Positions 1-14,062 of a stretch of 37,659 nucleotides of DNA are shown in pieces. The stretch's first letter is position 1, and each line of letters begins with the position of its first letter. This stretch comes from Macrocybe gigantea (lineage: Eukaryota; Basidiomycota; Agaricomycetes; Agaricales; Callistosporiaceae), in NCBI GenBank assembly GCA_011319805.1, contig SJRY01000331.1, positions 1 through 37,659 on the forward strand, read 5' to 3'. The translations under genes were made by a program, and so were the position numbers. A model generated the notes under the pieces. That model worked only from the letters and a program-made list of their open reading frames with translations. It searched no databases and was not told the DNA's origin.

Positions 1-101
1 AACAGCACAACTGAACGCCATGCCATTGCGATGAAGGGAGCCACTGAATCTTTTTTTTTTTTTTAAAAAAGAGAGAATAAAACCAAGGGAAGATTTGAGA
101 A

Positions 102-1089
102 TCAGATGCTCACTTGTATTCTTATAGTATTATAGTACAGACATGGAGGCGATGTTTGTCCGTCGTGGTATTTTATCTCTGTTTCAGGCTTCACAGTTGA
201 TGGATTTGACAAGACATGCCTAGCGACATTACACATCAAGTCTCCATCTTTTTGGCTAAATGGGCTATTCTTAGAAACAGGTTCATGGGTCGAGGTGGAT
301 TCATAAGGTTCTATCTTGGAGTTTCTCCAAATAACTAACGTTGGATGGTAATCCCAGCAAGTGCTGCAATTCATGCCACATACAGTCAGCTGCGATTGAC
401 ATATCCTTGATAACATCGATGCTCACCATGGGGAACGGTATTGATCAAGGTCCCTTTTAGCTCAGTTGGTACAAGACCTGTCTCGTGCATGGTCATCTCG
501 AACGTTATGGATACAGACATGTCAACGATCCGAGTTGATCCGGAACACAGATTTAGACGTTGTGACAATGGTGGATCCAGGGCTGCGGTTTTCCTTCGGT
601 CAATCCAACTGGATATTATGTTCCAAGCTGAGCCAGTAAGCAGGATCAACTGTTGCATTCTGGACATACTCTGGATGCTGCTTCTGGGACTTCTCCAAGA
701 GAAACACCTCCTTTTCGGGTCATAGTATACGCTTTCTGTAACGACCATGACTCTCGTTAGAGCGAAACCGCGTCATGTGTACAACACCAGAGAGCATCGC
801 TCACCTGAAGACAAAGCACCGGATGTCCGCAGCCGTCGTGTCCTGACCCGGTTTTGAGCAGGTGTGCGCCATGCAGCTGAGGGTATTGAAGTCGAAAAAG
901 CGACTGATGCTGTAATATCGCACGTCGTCTCTGTCGGTGGAGATCAGCAACGGAAAACAATGATCAAGGTGCACGAATTCGATGCAACAGCCTCCCTAGC
1001 GCAGGCTGAGCATAAGGCGGCCAGTCCTGGAACCCATCCGACTGGGCCAGGACCGCGAAGAACCAAGACAGCAACACAAATGAGCGCAT
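102..1089 (-). CDS. Putative secreted Cys-rich protein, CFEM-like; gene model unresolved
   Basis: The ATG at 1089 opens a hydrophobic signal-like N-terminus (MRSFVLLSWFFAVLAQS). It is followed, after an apparent one-base loss in the CC run near 1000, by QPCAREAVASNSCTL, and later by NTLSCMAHTCSKPG around 825-885. The Cys spacing recalls the fungal CFEM domain (secreted or GPI/7TM-linked proteins, iron/haem uptake or adhesion). GTGAGC at 804 looks like a donor and an open stretch with CGMNCSTCWDY lies at 102-416. I could not join these pieces into one frame: the exon 1/exon 2 phase does not match with the only plausible splice sites. It may be a real gene with indels, or a pseudogene. The identity is a suggestion from Cys spacing only. 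Confidence 0.3.
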
Positions 1090-1102
1090 TGCGAAAAGCA
1101 GC

Positions 1103-1942
1103 TAGGTATTTAGAAGCGAAAGAACGTCAACGCCGTTGAGGCAAAAGGCATCCTACTGAGGTGGGACATTTATAAGCAAGGAGAGCAAGGCGATTTCAGT
1201 CCGCCGTAGCTGATTTCCTGCGGGGCGGCGACCTCATCAACATTCAAAATATATCCACCTATTTCCGGAAGCGGAGCGTCGTCGACTGCAGACGATGCAT
1301 TTCTTTCGGTAGAGTCATTAACGATTGAGCGTGTTGGTGCGTCGGGCTACGATGATCTGCGCCGTCATGTTGCAAACGAAGCCCTTCGCTGCAATGATCC
1401 TTGCTCTATGCAGAGGTGGCGGAAATGAAGCATCCATGACCACGTGCCTGTCTCTTACCTAGTGCGAAATCGGCGAGTGCTGATTGGTCTGTTCTAATTC
1501 AATCACGTTAGTGTTTTTCCCCTCCACACACGTTGTTTCTTCATTCTTGGATTGTTGTTTTGCCTGTTCTGAGGACAGGTAGGGAGAAATCGATATAAAT
1601 AAAGAGGAGGAAAATGAACGGAAAAAATGACAGAAAGACATCATCACCCCTCGGACGAAACGTCATGCACGAGGAAAGTGATGATTAATAGGGAAATGAC
1701 TGGAATGCAGATGCAAATAACTCCGAGCTCGCGGGAGGGTGTGTGAGGGAGGGAACGGTCATTAATGTGTAGGAATTAAGGTGAATGGAGAAAGAAAACT
1801 AGAAGGAAGGATAGAAACCCATACTTATCCTTCCCTCCTTCCTCGGGGAAGTAAGACGGGAGAAAAAAAAATAAACAGTCTAGTCCGCAAGGAGAAGTAA
1901 AGGGAAAGGAAGGAGGGCGAAAAAGGCCCGGAGAAGCAAATG
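1103..1942. other. Intergenic region, no gene seen
   Basis: AT-rich and purine-rich DNA between the left-edge gene and the 3' end of the Zn2Cys6 regulator. Open frames are short and lack motifs or plausible splice partners. It probably holds the 3' UTR of the regulator and the promoter of the left-edge gene. No repeat or RNA gene was recognised. Confidence 0.5.
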
Positions 1943-4364
1943 CTAGCACTTGATAAAGTTGCCAACGATCATCGTCGGAATGCCCATTTGTCCCGGCGGA
2001 TCGTGAACGAGAAGCAGCAGTTGAGGAACCCCTCCTCCGTCAGCGGCGGAGTAGACTCCGCCGATCCCGACGAGGACGACGATGTCGCACCTGCCCCTGC
2101 CGTCGTTGCCGTCATCGTCGTAGCAGAGGGACTCGTGGGGTCTGTGCTGCCTGAAGCAGAACCAGACCCGGACCCTCCGTCATCGTCCGCCTGTTGTAGC
2201 GCGTCTGAGGGCTGCAATAGTGACTGCTGCTGCTGTTGCTGTAATTGTGACTGGTGTTGCAGATGCAGTTGTTTTGATTTTGCGGCGAGCGCGGACGCAG
2301 AAGTCGGACTAGTCGAGCCCGAGTTGAGGCAGGGTTTGTAGCGCAGCACGCACGACGTGAGAACAGCTTTTTGCGTCGAGTCGAAGGCGACATGACCATA
2401 TTTCTGGATGGGAACGTGAATGAGACAAAGAAATCAACAAGCAAAACGAACATTAAAGACGCACTTCCCAATAATTTACCGCCGACTCCTCAGCCATGAG
2501 CTCATAAATACATAACCGGCCCTATTTAGCCGCAACGGTAAGCACATGAGATCAACGTATCTGAAAGAAAGCGACGCACGTCTCGCAGCATGTACCCGTC
2601 CACACCAACAAGCTCGCTAAATTCGCGATTGCCCTTGTAAATCTCGCCCGTGCGTCTCCAGAGACATGCGGGGACGGCCATCGCAGAGAACACGCGGTCA
2701 TAGTCCAGAAGTAATCGCTCAAAGGCTTCTTCTATGAATACGAGGTCCTAACGTCGACGTGGTTGATTGAGAATCACTTTCATCTATTTTGGGGCAGGGA
2801 GGGAGATACGCACGATATCTCGCAGAGATTGGGCAACAGCCTAAAGAGACACATGAATTAGGTGGGGGCGATGAGAACGGAACTGGAGAGCCGTCCTCAC
2901 TCTAAATTTTGGTCGTAGCACCGAAAGGGGTTGGAGAATCTGCTGTTTCGACTCTTGCGAGACACTTTGGTGGGTGTGCAGGGAATGGTCAAGAGGATGG
3001 TGAGGGAATAATGTGCGTCATAGAACAAATGATGCCGTCAATAATGCTGTATCCGAGGGAAAGCAAAAAAAGGGGAGGCAAACAGGGACAAAATGACTGG
3101 AGGTCCGAAGCAAGATGGACCATGGGGTACAGTGATGAATGAAGAGAGTCAGCTTATCTCGGACCAACCGCGATGCGTACTTTCTGTCCATCCACCTCGA
3201 TAGGCGCGCGTAGCCTTTAACGTAATTGTACGGCTTGAGAAGGCCCGCCTCATACTTGCTCCTGATTACCCTGTTCAGGCGCTCGTTGCGCGTGCCCGAC
3301 TCCTGGTCTGCCGCGGTGAGGAGGAAACGCTCCGTTTTCGTTGCTGATGGGAGCACAGAATCGGTCGTTGACGCCGATCCCGATACCGATGAGGATACCG
3401 ACGCTGCGTCGGGGGACGGGCCGGCGCCGTTCATCCCTGGTGGAGGTGCTGTGGCGGAGATAACGGATATTGGTTGGGACATGGCGCCAGCGAGGGATGA
3501 GGACGAGGTCTGGTCGGCACTGATGTTGGATGTGTTGGAGAAGGACGCGGAGGAGACGAGGGTTGGGTTGATGTTGCTGGGAGGGGTGAAGAAGGAGCCT
3601 TCGTCAAGCGTCTCCAAAAAGTCGCTAATCAGCCGAACGGTTGATTACGTTGATGAAAGGGACGTGAGTTTAAATTAAAAAAAAAAGGGGAGGAAATGAA
3701 CGGCGCACGTCAGGACGGAAAACTCGTTGCCTAGCGTTTCTGAGGGTTGGTAGAGGAACTGGTTCTGAGCCATCGTAGTGATCGACCACGGTGACGGGGC
3801 AGGTTGCGCGGATTGCGATGGGGGTGCTTGGTATACAGTAACTGAAGGAAGAACGGCCTTAAGATGCCACGAAGAAAGGAAGCGGAACATCCCACGCACC
3901 AGGAGCAAAACTTCGCGTCATGTCGACGGTCGAGACGGGATTGGCTGGGGGCTTATCGGTCGGTTTGGGCCTCCTCTCATCGTGGCACAAGTGGCCGATC
4001 TCGCGCTTGATGCTGCCCGAGAGGAAACTCAAGCTATGTGCGAATCATTCCCCAAAAGACGAACATACCAGCGCTGGCAGGGTCTGCCCTCGTCGCAGGT
4101 CATATGGCTCCGCCGACAGTACAAGCATGCATGGTTGACTTTTCTGCGCTTGGTGGCCTTTTTCTTCTTGGATAGGTCGTCACTCTGGCCACTAGTCGAG
4201 ACCTGCGAATCGCCCGCAGAAGGCGTGGTTGTCGTGGTAGTGCTCGAGCTCGCGGAGGCAGTGGGAGCCGTGGCAATCAAAGAACCATTCGCAGATGAGA
4301 GGGCGGCCGTGGACGAAGGGGCCGGGGCCTGGACTGGATCGGCGTATACGGTGTAGGCGGACAT
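1943..4364 (-). CDS. ERT1: Zn2Cys6 transcription factor with PAS domain, ERT1/AcuK-type
   Basis: Nuclear regulator of gluconeogenesis and non-fermentable carbon use (family knowledge). Nine exons: 4069-4364, 3900-4012, 3709-3841, 3181-3624, 2901-2964, 2814-2840, 2580-2747, 2465-2521, 1943-2403; introns 56-216 nt. The Zn2Cys6 cluster spans exons 1-2 (KVNHACLYCRRSHMTCDEGR, then CQRC and IGHLCHDE). The conserved LLKPYNYVKGYARLSRWMD block closes exon 4. The PAS-like region reads EEAFERLLLDYDRVFSAM, ACLWRRTGEIYKGN and LCIYELMAEESAVNYWE. A polyQ tract lies near 2215-2275. The start at 4364 (MSAYTVYADPV) gives a short, family-like N-terminus. Oddity: the frame breaks in the AAA run at 1987-1989. One added base restores GIPTMIVGNFIKC and a TAG at 1943; as given, it stops early at 1969 with an aberrant tail. 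About 587 aa if the base is counted. Confidence 0.9.
2215..2275 (-). repeat. Glutamine-rich low-complexity tract inside the regulator
   Basis: CAG/CAA-type codons give QHQSQLQQQQQQSLLQ in the last exon, between the PAS-like region and the conserved C-terminus. This is a typical unstable, disordered or activation-type segment of fungal transcription factors. Confidence 0.7.
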
Positions 4365-5237
4365 CAGGACATGTGTCGAGGACGAGTGGGGTGAGCAAGT
4401 CAATGGCACACACAACCCAGGGCCAGCTCGATTTTTCTCCTCGGCAGCTTCCCAAATCTGGCAGGTCCACCGTGATCGGCTCCCCCGATCACTCGCCATT
4501 CAGGGCGTATCAGATAAGCAGGAGCACATGACCGCGGTGAGTCGGACCCCGTGCAGTGCTTGACGCCCTTTACTGGCCGCTAACCGAGCACCTCCGTGTG
4601 CACGCTGAGCAGATTTGCAGACAGGGAAACGTGTAAGGCGTAGAGGCCCGTGTGTACAGCGTCGAAGCTATGCCGATCCTGAAGGCCGCATGATGTAAAT
4701 TGGCGCGCATGTCATGCCAGTTGCAGCCGACGGGAACAAAGTACACGCACACTGAAACGCACCCTCCCAGTCCCCGCCATAGCGAAAAAACCTCATCCAA
4801 AACGGAGAGCTCACAACGAGCATCCCGAAACATGTCCACAACGGCGACGCAAAGGACAGCGTCGCAAAAATGAAGATAACAGCCCGGCACACAGAAAGCC
4901 CAAACGGCGGTGCACTCGGTGTTCATTCACACGAGATCGGCAGAAACGGAACTAAAATGAGACGGGCAAAACACCTCTTCCCCGGATATATAGATAGTCG
5001 CAAAATTTGGGGCGACTCCCGCAGGCTGATGTTAGATGCTATGTATTTTTATAAGTATGGCAGGATAAAAGGAATGAAAAGCGAAAAAAAAATAGGAAAA
5101 AGAAGACAACGTTGCGGCAAGCAATGATATTGAATTTTCGTTTCAATTTCCTCGATGAATTCAATCGGACCGAAAGTGCGTGCAGGTTCACAGACCGCCG
5201 AGATGCTCTTAAGCCAGAAGGGGAGGAATTAAGGGGC
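4365..5237. other. Intergenic/promoter region of the Zn2Cys6 regulator
   Basis: No convincing coding frame on either strand; the longest open frames lack motifs and splice partners. By position it holds the 5' region of the regulator (start 4364, minus strand) and the 3' end of the unresolved gene to its right. Confidence 0.4.
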
Positions 5238-6029
5238 TCACGAATACGCCAATCTAAGTGCGGGCCTCGAACGTAGAAGACCAGTGGTCACAAGAGCAGA
5301 TGTTCCAGTCTTCGTAGAATGCGGTATGGCGTCCTTGCGTTCCCAGGCAGAGTTGTCATAAACAGTGCGATAGTCGACAACAGCATCAAAATCGCCCTTG
5401 GTCTCGAATCGACAGAGATGACGCAACAGCCATATATGCGTGTCTATCGGGCGTCCCAAGTGGGTTCCTCGGTTATACTGCGCTAGAACATCCAAACTCG
5501 TTTGGCTCGAACCGCTTTTAGATCCCACAGGAGAATCCCGATTCCTCGACGCGGATGCACACGAAGATAGGCCGATGAGGTGCAGGTTTTATCCATGCAT
5601 TTCTCGAGAAGAGGACGATTCGAGCGCCACAATCTTGATAATCGTCATGCAGCCAAGCAGACTCAGCATCTCCAGGGTCACCCGCCAGTCCAAGCGCCAA
5701 AAAGATCCACGCGAATCAGGTCGGTTTGGGCGCGCCAGGACTTGCACCTTGCGCAGAGCGCGCTGGTCTTGATAGCCCTTCTCATATCGCACAAGCAGTC
5801 AAGCAGATGGTGGTCCAAGAGGAAGAAACCGTGAGAAACGCGGTTGGAACCTACAAAGATCATAAATGAGGCGGGTCGACTCTCCTGCTTTCTCCTGTGT
5901 GGCGCTCCGACTCTCTCCGAAGTCATGTTCCAGTGAGTAAACTGTATCACGTCCGTCGGTAGACACCATAAGGCGGTCTACTAATTGAAATTGTTCGAAA
6001 AAGGGTCGGCGAGTCGATGTGATGTACAA
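5238..6029 (-). CDS. Unresolved hypothetical gene
   Basis: Three open stretches look protein-coding. They are 5850-6029 (VYSLEHDFGESRSATQEK), about 5600-5790 (ALRKVQVLARPNRPDSRG, FWRLDWRVTLEML), and 5238-5528 (RPIDTHIWLLRHLCRFETK, VVDYRTVYDNSAWERKD). GTAGGT near 5850 is a candidate donor between the first two. I do not recognise the family and could not connect the pieces into a single frame, so exon borders and even the reality of the gene are uncertain. A second frame across 5518-5700 is also open and competes. Confidence 0.3.
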
Positions 6030-6154
6030 TTAGATTACACTAGTTGAGAAAGGGAGGAAAAAAACATGGAACGACATCCTTTGCTCGACCGAAGGAGGGA
6101 AAAAAAAAAGAAAATAGGACGAGCGAAAAGGTGGATGACTCGGAAATCTCAATC

Positions 6155-9296
<3,142 letters not shown>

Positions 9297-9819
9297 TGGG
9301 GGGTTGGTGGATCACAGCGAGAGTTAGCATGTCATCTCTCGTCCATCCTCTTAAACCAAGAGCAATCCCCCGATATCACACTGGTACCTGGGGATTTCAA
9401 TGGCAGTAACGTCCGAGAAATGTCCGGCGGTTACAAAAGTGCCCAACGAGGCTTCGAAGTCCAGGTGTCGACAGGGTGGCTGAGTTCTTGATTCGTAATT
9501 TCCCTAATCAGCTCACAGGAAACGCCGTGTGCATCGAATAGAAGGCCCTCTGGACACGTTATGCCCGGACACTCGCAACAAGACGTCAGCATACGCTTGT
9601 GTCCTCGCGAGCCCTGGCATTCTGTTCGGAGGATTGTCGGAATGCACGTGACCAATTGCCTCGTTCGGGGCAACGCTTTCCGGGTGACCTCCTCGGATAG
9701 GAAAGATAGACCACCATAAGTACGATGTTCTCGGTTGCCAATGTATAGCCTCCCTGTCTTACTCAGGTCATCGAGCATTGAAGTGTTGACGCTTTGAATT
9801 TCAGCCTTACCTCGACACA
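9297..9819. promoter_or_regulatory. Shared upstream region of divergent GH1 and Gfo/Idh/MocA genes
   Basis: The 523 bp between two head-to-head start codons (9296 minus, 9820 plus) must hold both promoters. A 171-codon open frame on the minus strand (9431-9946) runs through the region and into the plus-strand gene. It has no recognisable motif and is treated as chance. No TATA-like element was assigned. Confidence 0.5.
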
Positions 9820-11283
9820 ATGGCCAGCATATCAACGATCGGAATCGCCATTCTGGGCGCTGGGATATTCCCAAAAGAAGGTCCGTCGTTTTGCCTTGGT
9901 GGAACGAACAGAATGGAAAGATGAACTTTTCGCTTCTTGAAAACAATCTTCCATCGAAAAACCGTCGATTTCGATCTGATCCACATCTGGAACGCGAAAC
10001 AGCCTACTTACCAGCTCTCGCTGCAATCGGCGACAAAGCGCCTATCCTACGAGCCGTGTACTCGCGTTCGGAGAAAAGCGCAAACGAATTGGCCGAGGCT
10101 GCGAAAACTAAATTGAAACTAAGCGACGCGCCAGCAATCTATCATGATGGCGGGACGGACAACTCGGCGAACCTAGACGCTCTCCTGGCGAGATCAGACA
10201 TCGCCGCCGTCATTATCGCCCTCCCAATTATTCGGCAGCCCGAAGTCATACTCAAGTGTCTGGAGGCGGGGAAGCACGTCTTGAGTGAGAAGCCAGTGGC
10301 TGCAGACGTTCAATCCGGTATAGACTTGATCGAGAGATATCAATCTTTGTTTGCGCAGAAGGGCCTCGTCTGGAGAGTCGCCGAGAACTTCGAAGCCGAG
10401 CCAGGTTTCCGCGCTGCGGCTGCTGCCATTGCTGCGGGGAAAATCGGAAAAATTATCTTCTTTAAGGCGGTCGTCGTGAACTACGTCGATCAAGATTCAA
10501 AATGGTACAAGACACCGTGGAGGACAATACCTGATGTACGTGTCATTGCTACGCCTCATTCTGAAACACGCCAACGTGAATGACAGTATCAGGGCGGATT
10601 CTTGGTATGTATCGTTGAAATAAAACTTCGGATAATTTGATGAAGGAACTCACTGACGAATCTTCGTTGCACAATTCCAGCTTGACGGTGGTGTTGTAAG
10701 TCAAAATATGCACATGGCCTCAGGGTCGTCGCTCACATTCTTTTCCGCTTTTTGGTCGCAGCACACTATAGCGGCTCTTAGGATAATCCTTCCCCACCCA
10801 CTGACACATCTCTCCGGCTTCGCTTCACTCAACAAAGATTACCTATTACCTCATGATACAATCCATTTCGTGGCCAGAGCAGGAGACGACTTTCACGGAC
10901 TCGTGGAGATGACCTTCGCCTCGCCGACTAAAACCCGGCCAGTAGCCGACCAGTTCGTTTTCACGGGCACAGATGGCTGGCTCTCAATCAACTCTTCCAC
11001 CCCGCCGGGTTCGACTACACCGGTCCTCCGCATAGTAATCAAATCCATGGTAAAGGTGGACGGCCAATCAAATGAGGAAAAAGAGGAGATCGTCGAAGAG
11101 CAGATGCATGGAGTACAGTATGAATTCGAGCACTTTTTCGACGCCATTGCGGGCAATCTAGGTCCCGCTCTGGATATGGGCGATCCCTGGGGAGCATTGC
11201 GCGACGTCGCGGTCATACAAGCGGCGCTGAACAGCCAAGGAAACATGGTCGATCTAGCGCAGATGGTCCCTGGTTCTCGCTGA
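9820..11283 (+). CDS. Gfo/Idh/MocA family NAD(P)-dependent oxidoreductase
   Basis: Oxidoreductase of the glucose-fructose oxidoreductase / inositol dehydrogenase / MocA family; the substrate is probably a sugar or polyol derivative but cannot be read from sequence. Five exons: 9820-9880, 10003-10535, 10587-10604, 10681-10695, 10762-11283; phases agree, 382 aa, the usual size. The Rossmann nucleotide-binding turn is ILGAGIFPKEAYLPAL (residues about 11-26, split by intron 1). The family EKP motif is at residues 116-118 (HVLSEKPVA). The C-terminal domain holds GGFLLDGGVHTIAALR, assembled from two tiny exons of 18 and 15 nt. The start at 9820 gives MASISTIGIAILGAG, ideal for this fold. Divergent from GH1. 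Ends in TGA, so TGA is a stop in host genes. Confidence 0.92.
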
Positions 11284-11882
11284 TGGGTCCTTGGGCGAAG
11301 GAAGAGGAAGCCACGCGTAGCATGACGTCGGAGTAGGAGTTGAAAGCAACCGTGTGTACTGGGAGTCGGAATTGCATCGGAGAAACTGTATGCTACAGAT
11401 GGTATCTGCCATTCATGTTGCGTTCGGGCACGTGCATCGTTTCATGTTATTAGAGGCAGCGAGGTTCCTCCGTACATGATACGATATAGGATGAAGGCAA
11501 CACTGGGCGAAGGGGTAGTAGCATGCATCGTTCCTGTCGCCGCAGGCTCGAACGTTTAGGAATTACTCGTCCCCATCGCTGTCGCAGAGGCTAGGAATGT
11601 CCTACATTGGATGCGAACAACGAGAGGACTGAGTTACGGATGGTCGTTTGTACATCCTTAGTACGGGTTATGATGGTTATAAATATGCTGTGGTCAAACT
11701 GAGGCAGCAAATGGAAATAGGTCTCACACATGCACCCACAACCCGTGAGAATGATTTTACTTCCAGTGAGGCTGAACATATGATTGTTTCTTGGGTTTAT
11801 ATCTGTCTGCAGTAACACAAAGAGTAGCTGCCATCAACTCACCATAGACAATGGGATTGGTCCATGCCACTCTCTGTGCTTT
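11284..11882. other. Intergenic region between oxidoreductase gene and the retroelement nest
   Basis: Only short open frames; no motif, repeat or RNA gene recognised. Contains the 3' UTR of the oxidoreductase gene. The LTR of the truncated element starts at its right end. Confidence 0.4.
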
Positions 11883-12200
11883 TGTTGCATGTTGCCCAAA
11901 GGACCATCCAATTTCTTATCTTATCTTTCCCATATCCCTTATCTTCCCCATCATGCTGCGCAGTGCACAGCCATTGAATCATTTCACTTCCCTAGTCATT
12001 CTGAGTCATCTCCTTCCAGTCTTACTCATCCACAGTCCACAGCATTGTGCAGCCCATGGTCCATGCTTGAGTACTGTAATGTATATAAGGACTCCCAGAT
12101 GTACCAGTAGTGCTAGGCTTAATATTCCTTTTGCCATCATCTCAAGACCACTCTCGCACTTAGTCTGCCCAAGTGCTTTTGAGATTTGTCTAGCCTAACA
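11883..12200 (+). repeat. LTR of truncated B-type element
   Basis: Aligns along its length with the two LTRs of element B (15510-15828, 21709-22029). Begins TGTTGCATG and ends CTAACA, against TGTTA...TAACA in B. Carries the same GTATATAAGG TATA-type element. Differences from B are largely CG to TG or CA. Confidence 0.85.
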
Positions 12201-12859
12201 AGATATTAAGCCTCATCGAACTCACTCAGACTCACACACACACCATGTCATGCTTTATCAAAGACTTGATCAACATTCAACAACAAGTAGTCGCCGACCC
12301 AGCAAGTACTAGCATGAGTGATGAGAGCACTTGGCTCAGAGAAGTAGATCAGACATTGCAGTCCACGCCATTCACAGAGACAGTCCACACCACCCACAGA
12401 GATACTAGCAATCCAAACAAACAAAAGAGAGAGCACATGCCTACACCAAGTAGTGATGATGAAGAACAGGCATTTCTGAGAGAGTTTGCCTTCACTACCA
12501 CAGACAAACCTGCTGAGATCCTCAGTGAAGGAGCAGCACAACTCATTGCAGAACTTTTTCTAAAAGAAGAATACAGGATAAGCCCAGAAGAGCTGTGGTC
12601 AGACCAGAATCTTCTTGTCAAAAAAGAGGATGAATGTATTTGCAAAAAAATGAGAGAAGAATGAGTGCAAGCCTGGGACTTCAGGTGACAACAGATCAAG
12701 AACTATAATTGCTGAACACAGGAAGAAGACATACTGATACAGAGAGGGCACAATGCACAGAGCATATGACAGAACCAACAAGAATGACACCAAAGTCAAG
12801 GACACACAGGAACGAAACCACTGAACCCCCTTCAGAGGACCAATCCACTAAAGCACTGC
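12201..12859 (+). mobile_element. Truncated B-type retroelement: leader and start of gag
   Basis: Collinear with 15829-16486 of element B, then cut exactly where the LTR of element A begins (12860). It carries an open 139-codon frame, 12245-12664, matching the N-terminal extension of B gag (MSCFIKDLINI..., RISPEELWSDQN). The frame ends at a TGA where B has CGA. Conversely it keeps CAA at two codons where B has TGA. After element A (from 23613) the sequence does not continue B, so this copy is truncated rather than simply split by A. Confidence 0.75.
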
Positions 12860-13275
12860 TGTTATGATTTCAGGACTTATCATTATCTTGACAATGGGCA
12901 CATGACTCAAGATCACATGATGAATACATGATATGAACTACAACATGACAAATAAGATACAATGTGATAACTCGAGGAAACCCTATGACAATGATGCATC
13001 AGTGCTGACTAGGGCAAAGGGTTATTACACAGCATCTGCAGGACAACATGAGGAGCGCAGTCAAATCCTTACTCATGCAGACAAGGGTTAAGGGTTTCAC
13101 ATAACATGAGGATAGCATAGTCATGGTCCATGCTCAGGAGTCATAACATATAAATAGCTAAATTGTATGTAGTAGAACTCAGCTTTGAGCTGGCTAATTA
13201 TTAGCGAACTTCTCCCCACCTCTCATCTCTGAGTTAGTTAGAGTGACCTGTGTGCAGATTTGGTTTTGCATAGCA
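12860..13275 (+). repeat. 5' LTR of element A
   Basis: 416 bp, TGTTATGATTTC...GCATAGCA, matching the 3' LTR at 23196-23612 throughout. Contains a TATA-type sequence (ATATAAATAG near 13148) where an LTR promoter would lie. No 5-bp target duplication is seen: ACTGC before, ATTCT after the 3' LTR. Confidence 0.85.
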
Positions 13276-14062
13276 AAAGCTCGAAGCTAGCCCCTACACA
13301 CCTCACTACTCTTATTCTCTCCGCTGCCCTTCCTTTGTTGCCCAATGGCCTCAAGTGCCATGTGACCAAAGGAATCCGCTGCATCATCATACCTCTTTCC
13401 CCTACTAAAACTAACATTTCTACTTTCCACCACTACTCCCCACCCCACGCCAACCCATATTCCAGTCTCTGTCAGAGGTTCTTGCTTGTAGTACTTGGAT
13501 GTACGATAGGTCTAAGGGTAACATTGAGTTCAACCCTGACCGAATCAAGCATCAAAAGGCTGTGCTAGGATAATCTTCAGAGAGTCCTACCATGCATTTG
13601 ACTGGGTAGTGTGTTGATCCAGGATGTACCTCATCAAGAGAGATAGAAGGACTCAGATGTGTGGATAGTCCCCACCCATCGACCACTTTCTCAAACATGC
13701 CCCTGAAGATCATTGTCGGAAACGTGTATTGACCCAAAATGAGAAAGGAGTCACCAGACCACTGGGACTTCTGACGAAGAAACCTTCCTTGACTGCTGTT
13801 TGGGGCATCCCCATTATGATGAGGATTTGAGCCAATCCATCCACAGTTTAACAGGCACCCATCCCTTTTTCTGGACCTAACCAAAGCAGGAGTCAATGGT
13901 CATGCGCTGCCTGCATGGTACTAATTGACTACTCTATCACACAAAACCATTCCGTTTCCAACCTCGCTTCTTTCCATACACGAATCCACTGCAATCCCCT
14001 TTACCGATGACACATCAGCTACACCCTTATTAGAAAGAACCTTCACTTTCGAAACCACATAG
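13276..14062 (+). other. Leader region of element A
   Basis: Follows the 5' LTR. No coding frame worth naming on either strand. No clear TGG-type tRNA primer-binding site directly abuts the LTR end at 13275. Confidence 0.4.

Noticed and set aside
449..520. tRNA-like box A (TAGCTCAGTTGG) at about 458-469
   Set aside because: No matching D-stem partner, no GGTTCRA-type box B at the right distance and no acceptor pairing; chance match.
3226..3678. 150-codon plus-strand open frame
   Set aside because: Exact antisense of exon 4 of the Zn2Cys6 regulator, whose conserved family motifs lie on the minus strand.
9431..9946. 171-codon minus-strand open frame
   Set aside because: Runs through the divergent promoter and antisense to exon 1 of the oxidoreductase; no motif; treated as chance.
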